From Pseudomonas cichorii (GTDB taxonomy: Bacteria > Pseudomonadota > Gammaproteobacteria > Pseudomonadales > Pseudomonadaceae), in the NCBI RefSeq assembly GCF_018343775.1, contig NZ_CP074349.1, forward strand, positions 5,446,001 to 5,510,000: a stretch of DNA of 64,000 nucleotides. The letters are read 5' to 3'. The notes below the pieces were generated by a model. It was not told the DNA's origin. It ran no database searches and was given only the letters and a program-made list of their open reading frames with translations. Positions within the stretch are counted from its first letter, which is position 1; the number at the start of each line of letters is the position of its first letter. Of the stretch, positions 45,710 to 54,523 are shown one piece after another. A program made the position numbers and the translations under genes.

Positions 45710-47884
45710 ATGACTGAGTACGTTCAAGTCGGTGACCTGCAGGTCGCCAAAGTCCTGTTCGACTTCGTGCAGAACGAAGCCACCCCAGGAACCGGCATCG
45801 ATACCACAGCGTTCTGGGCCGGGGCTGACACACTGATCCATGAGCTTGCGCCAAAGAACAGAGCCTTGCTCGCCAAACGTGATGACTTGCAGGCAAGAAT
45901 CGATGCCTGGCACCAGTCCAATGCCGGACAGGCCCACGACGCCTCGGCTTACAAAGCTTTCCTTCAGGAAATCGGTTATCTGCTGCCAGAAGCGGCGGAC
46001 TTCCAGATCACGACGCAAAACGTCGATGAAGAAATTGCCACCATGGCAGGCCCGCAACTGGTCGTGCCAGTGATGAACGCCCGCTTCGCCCTCAATGCCT
46101 CCAACGCCCGCTGGGGTTCGCTGTACGACGCGCTTTATGGCACCGATGCCATCAGCGAAGAAGGCGGTGCCGAGAAGGGCAAGGGCTACAACAAGGTTCG
46201 CGGCGACAAGGTCATTGCCTTCGCCCGCGCCTTCCTGGACGAAGCCGCACCACTGGCGGCCGGCTCCCACGTCGACTCGACGGCTTATAAGCTGATCGAT
46301 GGCAAACTGGTCATCAGCCTCAAGGGCGGCAGCAATACCGGCCTCAAGGATGACGCACAACTGATCGGCTTCCAGGGCGATCCTTCTGCACCGCTGGCCA
46401 TTCTGCTCAAGCACAACGGCCTGCATTTCGAGATCCAGATCGATGCGTCCAGCCCTGTCGGCCTCACCGACCCGGCAGGCGTGAAAGACATCCTGATGGA
46501 AGCCGCGCTGACCACCATCATGGACTGCGAAGACTCCATCGCCGCAGTCGATGCCGACGACAAGGTCGTGGTGTATCGCAACTGGCTGGGCCTGATGAAA
46601 GGTGACCTGTCCGAAGAAGTGGCCAAGGGTGGCGAAACCTTTACCCGTACCATGAACCCGGATCGCGTCTACACCACGCCCGAAGGCAACGACGTCACAC
46701 TTCATGGCCGCTCGCTGCTGTTCATCCGCAACGTGGGTCACCTGATGACCATCGACGCCATTCTGGACAAACACGGCAACGAAGTGCCAGAAGGCATCCT
46801 GGACGGCCTGCTGACCAGTCTTGCCGCGATTCACAACCTCAAGGGCAATACGTCGCGCAGCAACAGCCGCAGCGGTTCCGTGTACATCGTCAAACCGAAA
46901 ATGCATGGCCCGGAAGAAGCAGCATTCACCAACGAACTGTTCGGCCGTGTCGAGCAGGTCCTGGGCTTGCCGCGCAACACGCTGAAAGTCGGGATCATGG
47001 ACGAAGAGCGCCGCACCACGGTCAACCTCAAGGCCTGTATCCAGGCGGCGAGCGAGCGTGTGGTGTTCATCAACACCGGTTTTCTGGACCGCACGGGCGA
47101 CGAGATCCATACCTCCATGGAAGCAGGCCCGGTCGTTCGCAAGGCGCAGATGAAGGCCGAGAAGTGGATCGGAGCCTACGAGAACTCCAACGTCGATATC
47201 GGCCTCAAGTGTGGCCTGCAAGGCCGGGCTCAGATCGGCAAGGGCATGTGGGCCATGCCGGACCTGATGGCCGCGATGCTGGAACAGAAAATCGCCCATC
47301 CGCTGGCGGGTGCAAACACCGCCTGGGTGCCTTCGCCTACCGCAGCCGCCCTGCACGCCTTGCACTATCACAAGGTCGACGTGTTCGCCCGTCAGGCCGA
47401 ACTGACGCAACGGGTGCCCGCCTCGGTGGACGACATCCTTACCATCCCGCTGGCCCCACAGGTCAAGTGGACGCCGGAAGAGATTCGCAACGAGCTGGAC
47501 AACAATGCCCAGGGCATTCTTGGCTACGTCGTGCGCTGGATCGACCAGGGCGTGGGTTGCTCGAAAGTGCCGGACATCAATGACATCGGCCTGATGGAAG
47601 ACCGCGCCACACTGCGCATCTCCAGCCAGCACATGGCCAACTGGCTGCGCCATGGCGTGGTCACCGAAGCGCAGGTACTGGAAAGCCTCAAGCGTATGGC
47701 ACCGGTGGTGGATCGCCAGAATGCCAACGACCCGCTATACCGCCCGCTGGCCCCGGATTTCGATAGCAATATCGCGTTCCAGGCCGCCGTCGAACTGGTG
47801 ATAGAAGGCACAAAGCAGCCTAACGGTTACACCGAGCCGGTGCTGCATCGCCGTCGTCGGGAGTTCAAGGCTCAAAACAGGTAG
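45710..47884 (+). CDS. glcB: Malate synthase G
   Basis: 724 residues, the length of the monomeric G isoform. Recognisable blocks are [17 protein letters not shown] near 268, [14 protein letters not shown] near 336, and [22 protein letters not shown] near 448, which includes catalytic Asp/Glu positions. It condenses glyoxylate with acetyl-CoA to malate for growth on acetate, fatty acids and glycolate. ATG 45710 follows GAGTGAGGCAAGTGCA. Its promoter carries an RccR-like dyad. Confidence 0.97.
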   Translation: MTEYVQVGDLQVAKVLFDFVQNEATPGTGIDTTAFWAGADTLIHELAPKNRALLAKRDDLQARIDAWHQSNAGQAHDASAYKAFLQEIGYLLPEAADFQITTQNVDEEIATMAGPQLVVPVMNARFALNASNARWGSLYDALYGTDAISEEGGAEKGKGYNKVRGDKVIAFARAFLDEAAPLAAGSHVDSTAYKLIDGKLVISLKGGSNTGLKDDAQLIGFQGDPSAPLAILLKHNGLHFEIQIDASSPVGLTDPAGVKDILMEAALTTIMDCEDSIAAVDADDKVVVYRNWLGLMKGDLSEEVAKGGETFTRTMNPDRVYTTPEGNDVTLHGRSLLFIRNVGHLMTIDAILDKHGNEVPEGILDGLLTSLAAIHNLKGNTSRSNSRSGSVYIVKPKMHGPEEAAFTNELFGRVEQVLGLPRNTLKVGIMDEERRTTVNLKACIQAASERVVFINTGFLDRTGDEIHTSMEAGPVVRKAQMKAEKWIGAYENSNVDIGLKCGLQGRAQIGKGMWAMPDLMAAMLEQKIAHPLAGANTAWVPSPTAAALHALHYHKVDVFARQAELTQRVPASVDDILTIPLAPQVKWTPEEIRNELDNNAQGILGYVVRWIDQGVGCSKVPDINDIGLMEDRATLRISSQHMANWLRHGVVTEAQVLESLKRMAPVVDRQNANDPLYRPLAPDFDSNIAFQAAVELVIEGTKQPNGYTEPVLHRRRREFKAQNR

Positions 47885-47889
47885 TGGTT

Positions 47890-47939
47890 TTCGCGACTGA
47901 AGTCGCTCCTGCACATGTGGGAGCGAATTCAGTCGCGAA
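47890..47939. repeat. REP palindrome between glcB and the response regulator
   Basis: TTCGCGACTGAAGTCGCTCC and GGAGCGAATTCAGTCGCGAA are near-perfect complements, 3 bases after the glcB stop, between convergent genes. Confidence 0.75.
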
Positions 47940-47946
47940 CCGGAAC

Positions 47947-48393
47947 TCAGGTCATCCCCAGCTCACGCTTCACCAACCGTACAAGCTGCTTGGTATTGAG
48001 CGGCTTGAGCAGGAAGTCCACCACACTCAAATGCATGGCATCGATGGCATCGCGCACGTTGGCGTCGCCTGAAACGATGATGATCGGCAAAGCCGCGCGT
48101 TCGGAGTCGCGGACCTGGCGGATGAGGTCCAGCCCGTCACAAGGCGCCATGCGCAGATCGGTGATCAGTAGGCCTATGGACTGACGGGTTTCAAGCAGCT
48201 CCATGGCGCTGTTGCCGCCACCAGCCGTCAAGCAACTGATGTCATTGAGACTAAGAATTTCTGCCAGCAACTCCCGGGCGTCGCTGTCGTCATCGACGAT
48301 CAGCACACGTTGCGGCAAGTCACGATTGGACTGGAGCATGACCTCTGTAAGGGCGTCGCGCTCTTCATCGCTCAAGATGTCGTGGTCACTCAT
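47947..48393 (-). CDS. Stand-alone response regulator receiver protein
   Basis: 148 residues. A CheY-like receiver (about 28-145): acidic pocket LIVDDDSDARELLAE, phospho-acceptor Asp in LLITDLRMAPCDGLDL near 78, Ser in IIIVSGDANV near 107, Lys in FLLKPLNTKQLVRL near 133. There is no output domain; the first 25 residues are an extension of unknown role. Neither a kinase nor a partner is next to it. Confidence 0.85.
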   Translation of the reverse strand: MSDHDILSDEERDALTEVMLQSNRDLPQRVLIVDDDSDARELLAEILSLNDISCLTAGGGNSAMELLETRQSIGLLITDLRMAPCDGLDLIRQVRDSERAALPIIIVSGDANVRDAIDAMHLSVVDFLLKPLNTKQLVRLVKRELGMT

Positions 48394-48548
48394 TCCCGCC
48401 TCATCATTCCCTGGACTAATTCCTACAGCAGATCAGGTTAAACCTGCAGCGCACTTTACGGGCCTCCCAGCCGGGTATTCGAGCGCGATCCCATGCGTTC
48501 GTTAAAACAGCTCTACACAAACCTGTGCATCAGGGCACTACCTGTCAG

Positions 48549-48561
48549 CGTAAGACTTACG
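48549..48561. promoter_or_regulatory. Short palindrome upstream of the DUF294 gene
   Basis: CGTAAG-A-CTTACG lies 66-78 bases upstream of the proposed start at 48627. A small perfect dyad of this kind may be an operator or chance. Confidence 0.25.
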
Positions 48562-48626
48562 TCCAATGGGCACTGCGGCCCAAGCGGTCGACCATGACCG
48601 CCAATAACAAAAACGCGGTACAGGTC

Positions 48627-50561
48627 ATGAGCAAAGCCGACGCTTTCAACCAGGCAGGCAAAACTGCGGTGTTGCAGAACATCCACGGCACCATGCAGTT
48701 CCTGCAAAAATTTCCACCGTTCAACCAGATGGAAAATGCCCATCTGGCGTACCTGGTTGAGCAGTGCCAACTACGTTTTTACGCCTGCGACGAAAGCATC
48801 ATCAAGCCGGCAGATGGTGCAGTAGAGCACTTTTATATCGTTAAGCAAGGCCGAGTGGTAGGGGAACGACCACATTCGGCAAAAGGTGGCACCGAAACCA
48901 CCTTTGAAATCACCACCGGAGAATGCTTCCCGCTGGCAGCCCTGCTGGGCGAACGGGCCACACGCACCGAACATCTGGCAGCCGAAGATACTTTTTGCCT
49001 GCAATTGAACAAACAGGCCTTCATCAAGCTGTTTGCACTGTCCACCACTTTCCGGGATTTCGCCTTGCGCGGCGTCAGCAGTCTGCTGGATCAGGTCAAT
49101 CATCAAGTCCAGCAACGCGCCGTGGAAACCCTGGGCACTCAATACTCCCTGAATACCCGCCTTGGCGAACTGGCCATGCGCCATCCGGTGATGTGCGACC
49201 CTGAAACGCCGATGCGCGAAGCCGTCAGGATGATGCATGAGCAGCAAGTGGGCAGCATCGTGATTGTCGATGAGGAGCAGGCACCGCTCGGGATCTTCAC
49301 CCTGCGGGACTTGCGCGAAGCGGTTGCCGACGTGAATGCCGACTTCAGCCAGCCCATCAGGCACACCATGAGCCAGGCACCGTTTCACCTGAGCCCCGAC
49401 GCCAGCGCCTTCGATGCGGCCATCGCCATGACCGGTCGCCATATTGCCCATGTCTGCCTGGTCAAGAACGGGCGCCTGTGCGGCGTGGTATCGGAACGCG
49501 ACCTGTTTTCCCTGCAACGTGTGGATCTGGTGCATCTGGCCCGAACCATTCGCAATGCACCACGGATCGAAGCACTGACCAATCTGCGCGGTGATATTGT
49601 GCAACTGGTCGACCGCATGCTGGCCCATGGCGCGTCGTCTACCCAGATCACCCAGATCATTACCCTGCTCAACGACCACACCGTATGCCGGGTCATCGAA
49701 CTGACGCTGGAAGAGAAAGGCGATCCCGGCGTGCCTTTCAGTTGGCTGTGCTTCGGCAGCGAAGGACGGCGTGAACAGACGCTGCACACCGATCAAGACA
49801 ACGGAATCCTGTTTGAAGCCAGTGATGCCGCGCAAGCAGCGGAAATACGAGCGCTGTTGCTGCCCATCGCCGAGCGCATCAACCAGAGCCTTGCCCAGTG
49901 CGGCTTCAGCCTGTGTAAAGGCAATATCATGGCCAGCAATCCAGAGCTGTGCCTGTCACGCAGCGAATGGTCCAGACGCTTCTCGGCCTTCATTCGCGAA
50001 GCCACGCCTGAAAACCTGCTGGCATCGAGCATCTACTTTGATCTGCGAGTGGTCTGGGGCGACGAAGCCGGGTGTGAACAATTACGCCGCGGCATTCTCG
50101 ATCAGGTCGCAGACAATCGCCTGTTCCAGCGCATGATGGCCGATAACGCGCTGCGGCAGCGCCCTCCGGTCGGGCGTTTCAAGGATTTCGTGCTGGCGCG
50201 CAAAGGCAGCGACAAGGACACTCTGGACCTGAAAACAGAAGGCCTGACGCCGTTTGTCGATGGCGCACGGTTGCTTGCGCTGGCCAACGGTATCGGCGCC
50301 AATAACACTCTGGAACGGTTGCGGCAACTGGTGGAGCGCGAGGTCATCGACCCGCTGGACGGCGCCGCCTATGAAGAGGCTTATCACTTCATCCAACAGA
50401 CCCGCATGCTGCAACATCAGTTGCAAAGCCGTCAGAACCTGCCGTACTCCAACCGCATCGATCCGGACACGCTCAACCACCTGGACCGGCGCATCCTGCG
50501 CGAATCATTCCGCCAGGCACAGCGCCTGCAAACCAGCCTGACCCTACGTTATCAACTATGA
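48627..50561 (+). CDS. cNMP-binding/CBS/DUF294 nucleotidyltransferase-like protein
   Basis: 644 residues from ATG 48627 (MSKADAFNQ); ATG 48594 and an in-frame 48525 start are alternatives. Order: cyclic-nucleotide-binding fold (about 20-150), two CBS domains (about 165-285: MRHPVMCDPETPMREAVRMM...), the DUF294 nucleotidyltransferase domain with CFGSEGRREQTLHTDQDNGILFE near 380, and a C-terminal helical domain. In many bacteria a homologue sits with the acetate permease ActP. No actP is here. It overlaps the exonuclease gene by 4 bases. Confidence 0.85.
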   Translation: MSKADAFNQAGKTAVLQNIHGTMQFLQKFPPFNQMENAHLAYLVEQCQLRFYACDESIIKPADGAVEHFYIVKQGRVVGERPHSAKGGTETTFEITTGECFPLAALLGERATRTEHLAAEDTFCLQLNKQAFIKLFALSTTFRDFALRGVSSLLDQVNHQVQQRAVETLGTQYSLNTRLGELAMRHPVMCDPETPMREAVRMMHEQQVGSIVIVDEEQAPLGIFTLRDLREAVADVNADFSQPIRHTMSQAPFHLSPDASAFDAAIAMTGRHIAHVCLVKNGRLCGVVSERDLFSLQRVDLVHLARTIRNAPRIEALTNLRGDIVQLVDRMLAHGASSTQITQIITLLNDHTVCRVIELTLEEKGDPGVPFSWLCFGSEGRREQTLHTDQDNGILFEASDAAQAAEIRALLLPIAERINQSLAQCGFSLCKGNIMASNPELCLSRSEWSRRFSAFIREATPENLLASSIYFDLRVVWGDEAGCEQLRRGILDQVADNRLFQRMMADNALRQRPPVGRFKDFVLARKGSDKDTLDLKTEGLTPFVDGARLLALANGIGANNTLERLRQLVEREVIDPLDGAAYEEAYHFIQQTRMLQHQLQSRQNLPYSNRIDPDTLNHLDRRILRESFRQAQRLQTSLTLRYQL

Positions 50562-51271
50562 ATCTGTTCGAGTGGCTACGACCACGACCGAAAAAGACGC
50601 CGCTGGAGCAGCAGCACCTGCAGCGTCTGGCAGAGCTGCCAGCCTTCGCGCCGCTGAACGAAGAGTCCTTGCGCAAACAGCGCTGGGTCGTGCTCGACCT
50701 GGAAACCAGCGGCCTGAACATGAACCGCGATCAGGTCCTGTCCATCGGTGCCGTGGTGATAGAAGACGGTGCCATCGATCTGGGCCAGCAGTTCGAGCGC
50801 ACCATTCTTCGTGTCGATCACAAGGTCAGCCCGGCAGTGCTGATCCACGGTCTGGCGCCCAGCACCATCGCCGCGGGTAGCGAGCCGGTGGAGGCTTTTC
50901 TGGACTTCCTGGAGTTCGCAGGCTCAAGCCCGATGCTGGCGTTCCATGCACCTTTCGACCAGCACATGCTGTCCCGCGCCCTGAAGGACAGCCTGGATTA
51001 TCGCTTGCAGCATCCGTTCTTCGATGTCGCAGATATCGCCCCGATGCTCTGCCCCGACGCCAGTTTGCGTCAGGCCGGCCTGGACGACTGGACGAACTTT
51101 TTCGGGCTGCACGCCGAAGAGCGCCATCATGCCAGCGCCGACGCGCTGGTCACGGCTGAACTGGCCTTGATCCTGTTCAGCCATGCACGCCGCCAGGGCA
51201 TCGACAGCCCCGCCCGTCTGGAGGAATCCCTGGGTCAATGGCGCAGGCGCAAGCAGAACCATTCGTTTTAA
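50558..51271 (+). CDS. DEDDh 3'-5' exonuclease (DnaQ-like)
   Basis: 237 residues; ATGA overlap with the DUF294 gene. Exonuclease motifs: ExoI WVVLDLETSGLNMNRDQVLSIG near 48, ExoII AFHAPFDQHMLSRAL near 130, ExoIII HHASADALVTAELA near 188 with the catalytic His. It resembles the epsilon proofreading subunit but lacks extra domains; the role is likely in nucleic-acid or signal-nucleotide turnover. The conserved pairing with the DUF294 protein suggests joint function. Confidence 0.85.
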   Translation: MNLFEWLRPRPKKTPLEQQHLQRLAELPAFAPLNEESLRKQRWVVLDLETSGLNMNRDQVLSIGAVVIEDGAIDLGQQFERTILRVDHKVSPAVLIHGLAPSTIAAGSEPVEAFLDFLEFAGSSPMLAFHAPFDQHMLSRALKDSLDYRLQHPFFDVADIAPMLCPDASLRQAGLDDWTNFFGLHAEERHHASADALVTAELALILFSHARRQGIDSPARLEESLGQWRRRKQNHSF

Positions 51272-51311
51272 TTCCTCGCATCACCCCTTCCTTCAGCACC
51301 TGAAATTCTGT

Positions 51312-51372
51312 CGTCGCGTGCAAGCCCCCACCCACACCATCATTCCAATGCGGGAGGGAGCTTGCCCGCGAT
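51312..51372. repeat. REPIN: diverged REP pair
   Basis: TCGCGTGCAAGCCCCCACCC on the left is an imperfect complement of GCGGGAGGGAGCTTGCCCGCGA on the right. Confidence 0.6.
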
Positions 51373-51381
51373 GCTTTTTCG

Positions 51382-51418
51382 ATGTGAACTTTTGTTAAAA
51401 ACAAAAAATACTTCACAT
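51382..51418. promoter_or_regulatory. Nested inverted repeat upstream of the threonate operon
   Basis: ATGTGAA (51382-51388) and TTCACAT (51412-51418) form perfect outer arms; TTTTGTT (51390-51396) and AACAAAA (51400-51406) form inner arms. It lies about 97 bases upstream of ltnD. The A+T-rich, doubly symmetric layout suits an operator dimer of a regulator encoded elsewhere. Confidence 0.5.
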
Positions 51419-51514
51419 TATCTACTCACTGATTCACTATCAGATTCACAGATCAGAACAATATCGCCCGTTTGCCAGCTCCACAGGCATCGGCACTGAC
51501 TTGAGGATTGCATC

Positions 51515-52420
51515 ATGACTACGAAGAATGTTGGCGTTATCGGCCTGGGCGCCATGGGTCTGGGCATTGCCCGTTCGCTGCTGCGCAGTGGCTTCAATGT
51601 GCATGCCTGCGATGTTCGCACCAGCGTGACCGAAGCGTTCGCCCAGGAAGGCGGTGTTGCCTGTGACTCGCCTGCCAGCATGGCCGCGGCCTGTGATGTG
51701 ATCATTACCGTCGTCGTCAACGCCGAGCAGACTGAAACGGTCCTCTTTGGCGAGAACGGCGCCATCGGCGCACTGCGTCCCGGCAGCCTGGTCATCGGCT
51801 GCGCCACCGTCGCTCCAACCTTCGCAGTCGAACTGGGCCAGCGCCTGGTCGATCAAGGCCTGCTGTACCTCGATGCCCCGATATCCGGCGGCGCTGCCAA
51901 GGCAGCAGCCGGTCAGATGACCATGATGACTTCCGGCCCGGCCGAGTCCTACGCCAAGGCAGAAGCCGTGCTCAACGGCATGGCGGGCAAGGTCTATCGC
52001 CTGGGCGATGTCCATGGTCTGGGCTCGAAAGTCAAAATCATCAACCAGTTGCTGGCTGGCGTGCACATCGCGGCAAGCGCCGAAGCCATGGCCCTGGGCC
52101 TGCGCGAAGGTGTCGATGCCGACGCCCTGTACGAAGTGATCACCAACAGCGCCGGTAACTCGTGGATGTTCGAGAACCGTGTACCGCACATCCTCAACGC
52201 GGATTACACCCCACTGTCGGCGGTGGACATTTTCGTCAAGGATCTGGGCCTGGTACTGGATACCGCCCGCACCAGCAAATTCCCGCTGCCGCTGTCGGCC
52301 ACCGCTCACCAGATGTTCATGCAGGCTTCCAGCGCCGGTTTCGGCCGGGAAGATGACTCCGCGGTGATCAAAATCTTCCCGGGCATCGAACTGCCGAAAG
52401 CCAAACCGAAACAAGCCTGA
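51515..52420 (+). CDS. ltnD: L-threonate dehydrogenase LtnD
   Basis: 301 residues of the 3-hydroxyisobutyrate dehydrogenase superfamily. Rossmann GLGAMGLGIARSLLRSGF near 10; substrate DAPISGGAAKAAAGQMTMM near 122; catalytic Lys in GSKVKIINQLLAGVH near 172. It oxidises L-threonate at C2 with NAD+. First gene of the operon ltnD-otnK-otnC-permease-otnI. ATG 51515 follows TGAGGATTGC. Confidence 0.9.
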   Translation: MTTKNVGVIGLGAMGLGIARSLLRSGFNVHACDVRTSVTEAFAQEGGVACDSPASMAAACDVIITVVVNAEQTETVLFGENGAIGALRPGSLVIGCATVAPTFAVELGQRLVDQGLLYLDAPISGGAAKAAAGQMTMMTSGPAESYAKAEAVLNGMAGKVYRLGDVHGLGSKVKIINQLLAGVHIAASAEAMALGLREGVDADALYEVITNSAGNSWMFENRVPHILNADYTPLSAVDIFVKDLGLVLDTARTSKFPLPLSATAHQMFMQASSAGFGREDDSAVIKIFPGIELPKAKPKQA

Positions 52421-52430
52421 GGAGCGCCCC

Positions 52431-53720
52431 ATGACTTCGACTTCCTCTCGCCCGTTGCTGGGCTGCATCGCCGATGACTTCACCGGTGCCACGGACCTGG
52501 CCAACATGCTGGTTCGCGGCGGCATGCGCACCGTGCAAAGCATCGGTATCCCGAGCGCTGAAATGGCCGCCGGTCTTGATGCCGACGCTATCGTGATCGC
52601 GCTCAAGTCACGCACCACACCCACCGCCGAAGCCATCGATGAATCGCTGGCTGCACTCGAATGGCTGCGCGAACGCGGCTGTGAGCAGATCTTCTTCAAA
52701 TACTGCTCGACCTTCGACTCGACAGCCGCTGGTAACATCGGCCAGGTCAGCGAAGCCCTGCTGGAAAAACTCGGCAGTGACTTCACCTTGGCGTGCCCTG
52801 CGTTCCCGGAAAACGGTCGCACGATCTTCCGTGGCCATCTGTTCGTGCAGGATCAACTGCTCAACGAATCCGGCATGCAGAATCACCCGCTGACCCCAAT
52901 GACTGACGCCAATCTGGTGCGTGTCCTGCAGGAACAGACCAGCAAGAAAGTCGGCCTGTTGCGCTATGACACCGTGGCCAAGGGCGCAGAAGCCGTGCGC
53001 AGCAAGATCGCCGAGCTGCGCGCCGATGGCGTGAGCATGGCCATTGCCGATGCCGTTTCCGATGCAGACCTTTATGTACTGGGCGAAGCCTGTGCTGACC
53101 TGCCGCTGCTGACCGGTGGTTCGGGTCTGGCGCTGGGCCTGCCGGGCAACTTCCGCAAGGCAGGCAAGCTGCGCGATATCGATGCTGCAAAACAGGCCGC
53201 AGTCAGCGGTGGCGAAGTGGTGCTGGCAGGCAGCGCTTCGGTGGCCACCAATGGTCAGGTCGCGGCCTGGCTGGAAGACAACCGCCCTGCCCTGCGCATC
53301 AATCCGCTGGACCTCGCGGCTGGCAAGCCCGTGGTCGAGCAGGCCCTGGCTTTCGCCCGCGATGCCGGGCAAACCGTTCTGATCTACGCCACCAGCACGC
53401 CGGATGAAGTCAAGGCCGTGCAAAAGGAGCTGGGTGTCGAACGCTCCGGCGCCATGGTCGAGGAAGCGCTGGGCCAGATCGCCAAAGGTTTGCTGGGCGC
53501 TGGCGTGCGTCGCTTTGTCGTCGCCGGTGGCGAAACGTCGGGCGCCGTGGTTCAGGCGCTCGGCGTGCAACTGCTGCAGATCGGCGCACAGATCGATCCG
53601 GGCGTTCCGGCGACTGTCAGCAGCGGCGCACAACCGCTGGCGCTGGCACTCAAGTCCGGCAACTTCGGTGCCCGTGACTTCTTCGCCAAAGCCCTCAAGC
53701 AACTGGCAGGAGAAGCTTGA
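52431..53720 (+). CDS. otnK: 3-oxo-tetronate kinase OtnK
   Basis: 429 residues of the four-carbon acid sugar kinase (DUF1537) family: N-domain LLGCIADDFTGATDLANMLVRGGMRTVQ near 9 and C-domain GLLGAGVRRFVVAGGETSGAVVQALG near 353. It phosphorylates the 3-oxo acid formed by LtnD and OtnI at O4. It starts 10 bases after ltnD. Confidence 0.92.
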   Translation: MTSTSSRPLLGCIADDFTGATDLANMLVRGGMRTVQSIGIPSAEMAAGLDADAIVIALKSRTTPTAEAIDESLAALEWLRERGCEQIFFKYCSTFDSTAAGNIGQVSEALLEKLGSDFTLACPAFPENGRTIFRGHLFVQDQLLNESGMQNHPLTPMTDANLVRVLQEQTSKKVGLLRYDTVAKGAEAVRSKIAELRADGVSMAIADAVSDADLYVLGEACADLPLLTGGSGLALGLPGNFRKAGKLRDIDAAKQAAVSGGEVVLAGSASVATNGQVAAWLEDNRPALRINPLDLAAGKPVVEQALAFARDAGQTVLIYATSTPDEVKAVQKELGVERSGAMVEEALGQIAKGLLGAGVRRFVVAGGETSGAVVQALGVQLLQIGAQIDPGVPATVSSGAQPLALALKSGNFGARDFFAKALKQLAGEA

Positions 53721-54358
53721 TGAGTAGCGAAAAAGCCCTGCGCGAAGAAATCTGCGATGTCGGCAGGCTGCTTTATGGCCGTGGTTACACGGTCGGCAGC
53801 GCCGGCAACATCAGCGCCCGCCTCGACGACGGCTGGCTGATCACCCCGACCGACGCTTGCCTGGGCCGTCTGGACCCGGCGGATATCGCCAAGGTCAATC
53901 TGGCGGGTGAATGGGTGTCCGGCAACAAGCCGTCCAAGACCCTGGCCCTGCATCGCGAAGTCTATGACCGGAACCCTGAAGTAGGCGGTGTGGTGCATAC
54001 CCACTCCACGCATCTGGTCGCGCTGACCCTGGCTGGCGTCTGGAAAGAAGACGACATCCTGCCGCCACTGACGCCGTATCAGGTGATGAAAGTCGGGCAT
54101 ATCCCGCTGATTGGCTACGAACGTCCGGGCTCCCCGAAAGTCGCCGAGCGCGTCGCACAACTGGCCAACAGTGTTCGCGGCGTGATGCTGGAGCGACTGG
54201 GCCCCGTAGTCTGGGAAAGCTCGGTCGCCAAGGCCTGCTACGCCCTGGAAGAACTCGAAGAAACCGCTCGCCTGTGGCTGATGACCAACCCCAAGCCTGC
54301 GCCACTGGACCCGGCAGCCCTCGAAGAGCTGCGTCAGGTCTTCGGCGCGAAGTGGTAA
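53720..54358 (+). CDS. otnC: 3-oxo-tetronate 4-phosphate decarboxylase OtnC
   Basis: 212 residues from ATG 53720, one base inside the otnK stop (TGATG). Class II aldolase fold with the metal-binding HTHSTH near 93-98 and the N-terminal SAGNISARL motif. It decarboxylates the kinase product to dihydroxyacetone phosphate, which joins glycolysis. Confidence 0.92.
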   Translation: MSSEKALREEICDVGRLLYGRGYTVGSAGNISARLDDGWLITPTDACLGRLDPADIAKVNLAGEWVSGNKPSKTLALHREVYDRNPEVGGVVHTHSTHLVALTLAGVWKEDDILPPLTPYQVMKVGHIPLIGYERPGSPKVAERVAQLANSVRGVMLERLGPVVWESSVAKACYALEELEETARLWLMTNPKPAPLDPAALEELRQVFGAKW

Positions 54359-54442
54359 CTCGCACGCATTGATCGGGAGTTGCCTGGCGACTCCCGACCG
54401 ACGACAGCATCACCACACACAATAACAACAGGACTCAAGAGC

Positions 54443-54523
54443 ATGAATCATCCCTATCTCGCTTTTGTCAGCTATTGCTCAGCGTTTGTCTCGCTCACCC
54501 TTCGCCGGAGTGCACAGGCATGA
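54443..54523 (+). CDS. Possible 26-codon leader ORF coupled to the threonate permease
   Basis: ATG 54443 follows ACAGGACTCAAGAGC, and the frame ends at TGA 54521-54523, overlapping the permease ATG as ATGA. The product starts MNHPYLAFVSYCSAF. The permease lacks a strong ribosome site of its own, so this could act by coupled translation. Expression is not shown. Confidence 0.4.
   Translation: MNHPYLAFVSYCSAFVSLTLRRSAQA

Noticed and set aside
45644..47653. 669-codon minus-strand frame inside glcB
   Set aside because: Antisense to a complete malate synthase G; no start signal or family match.
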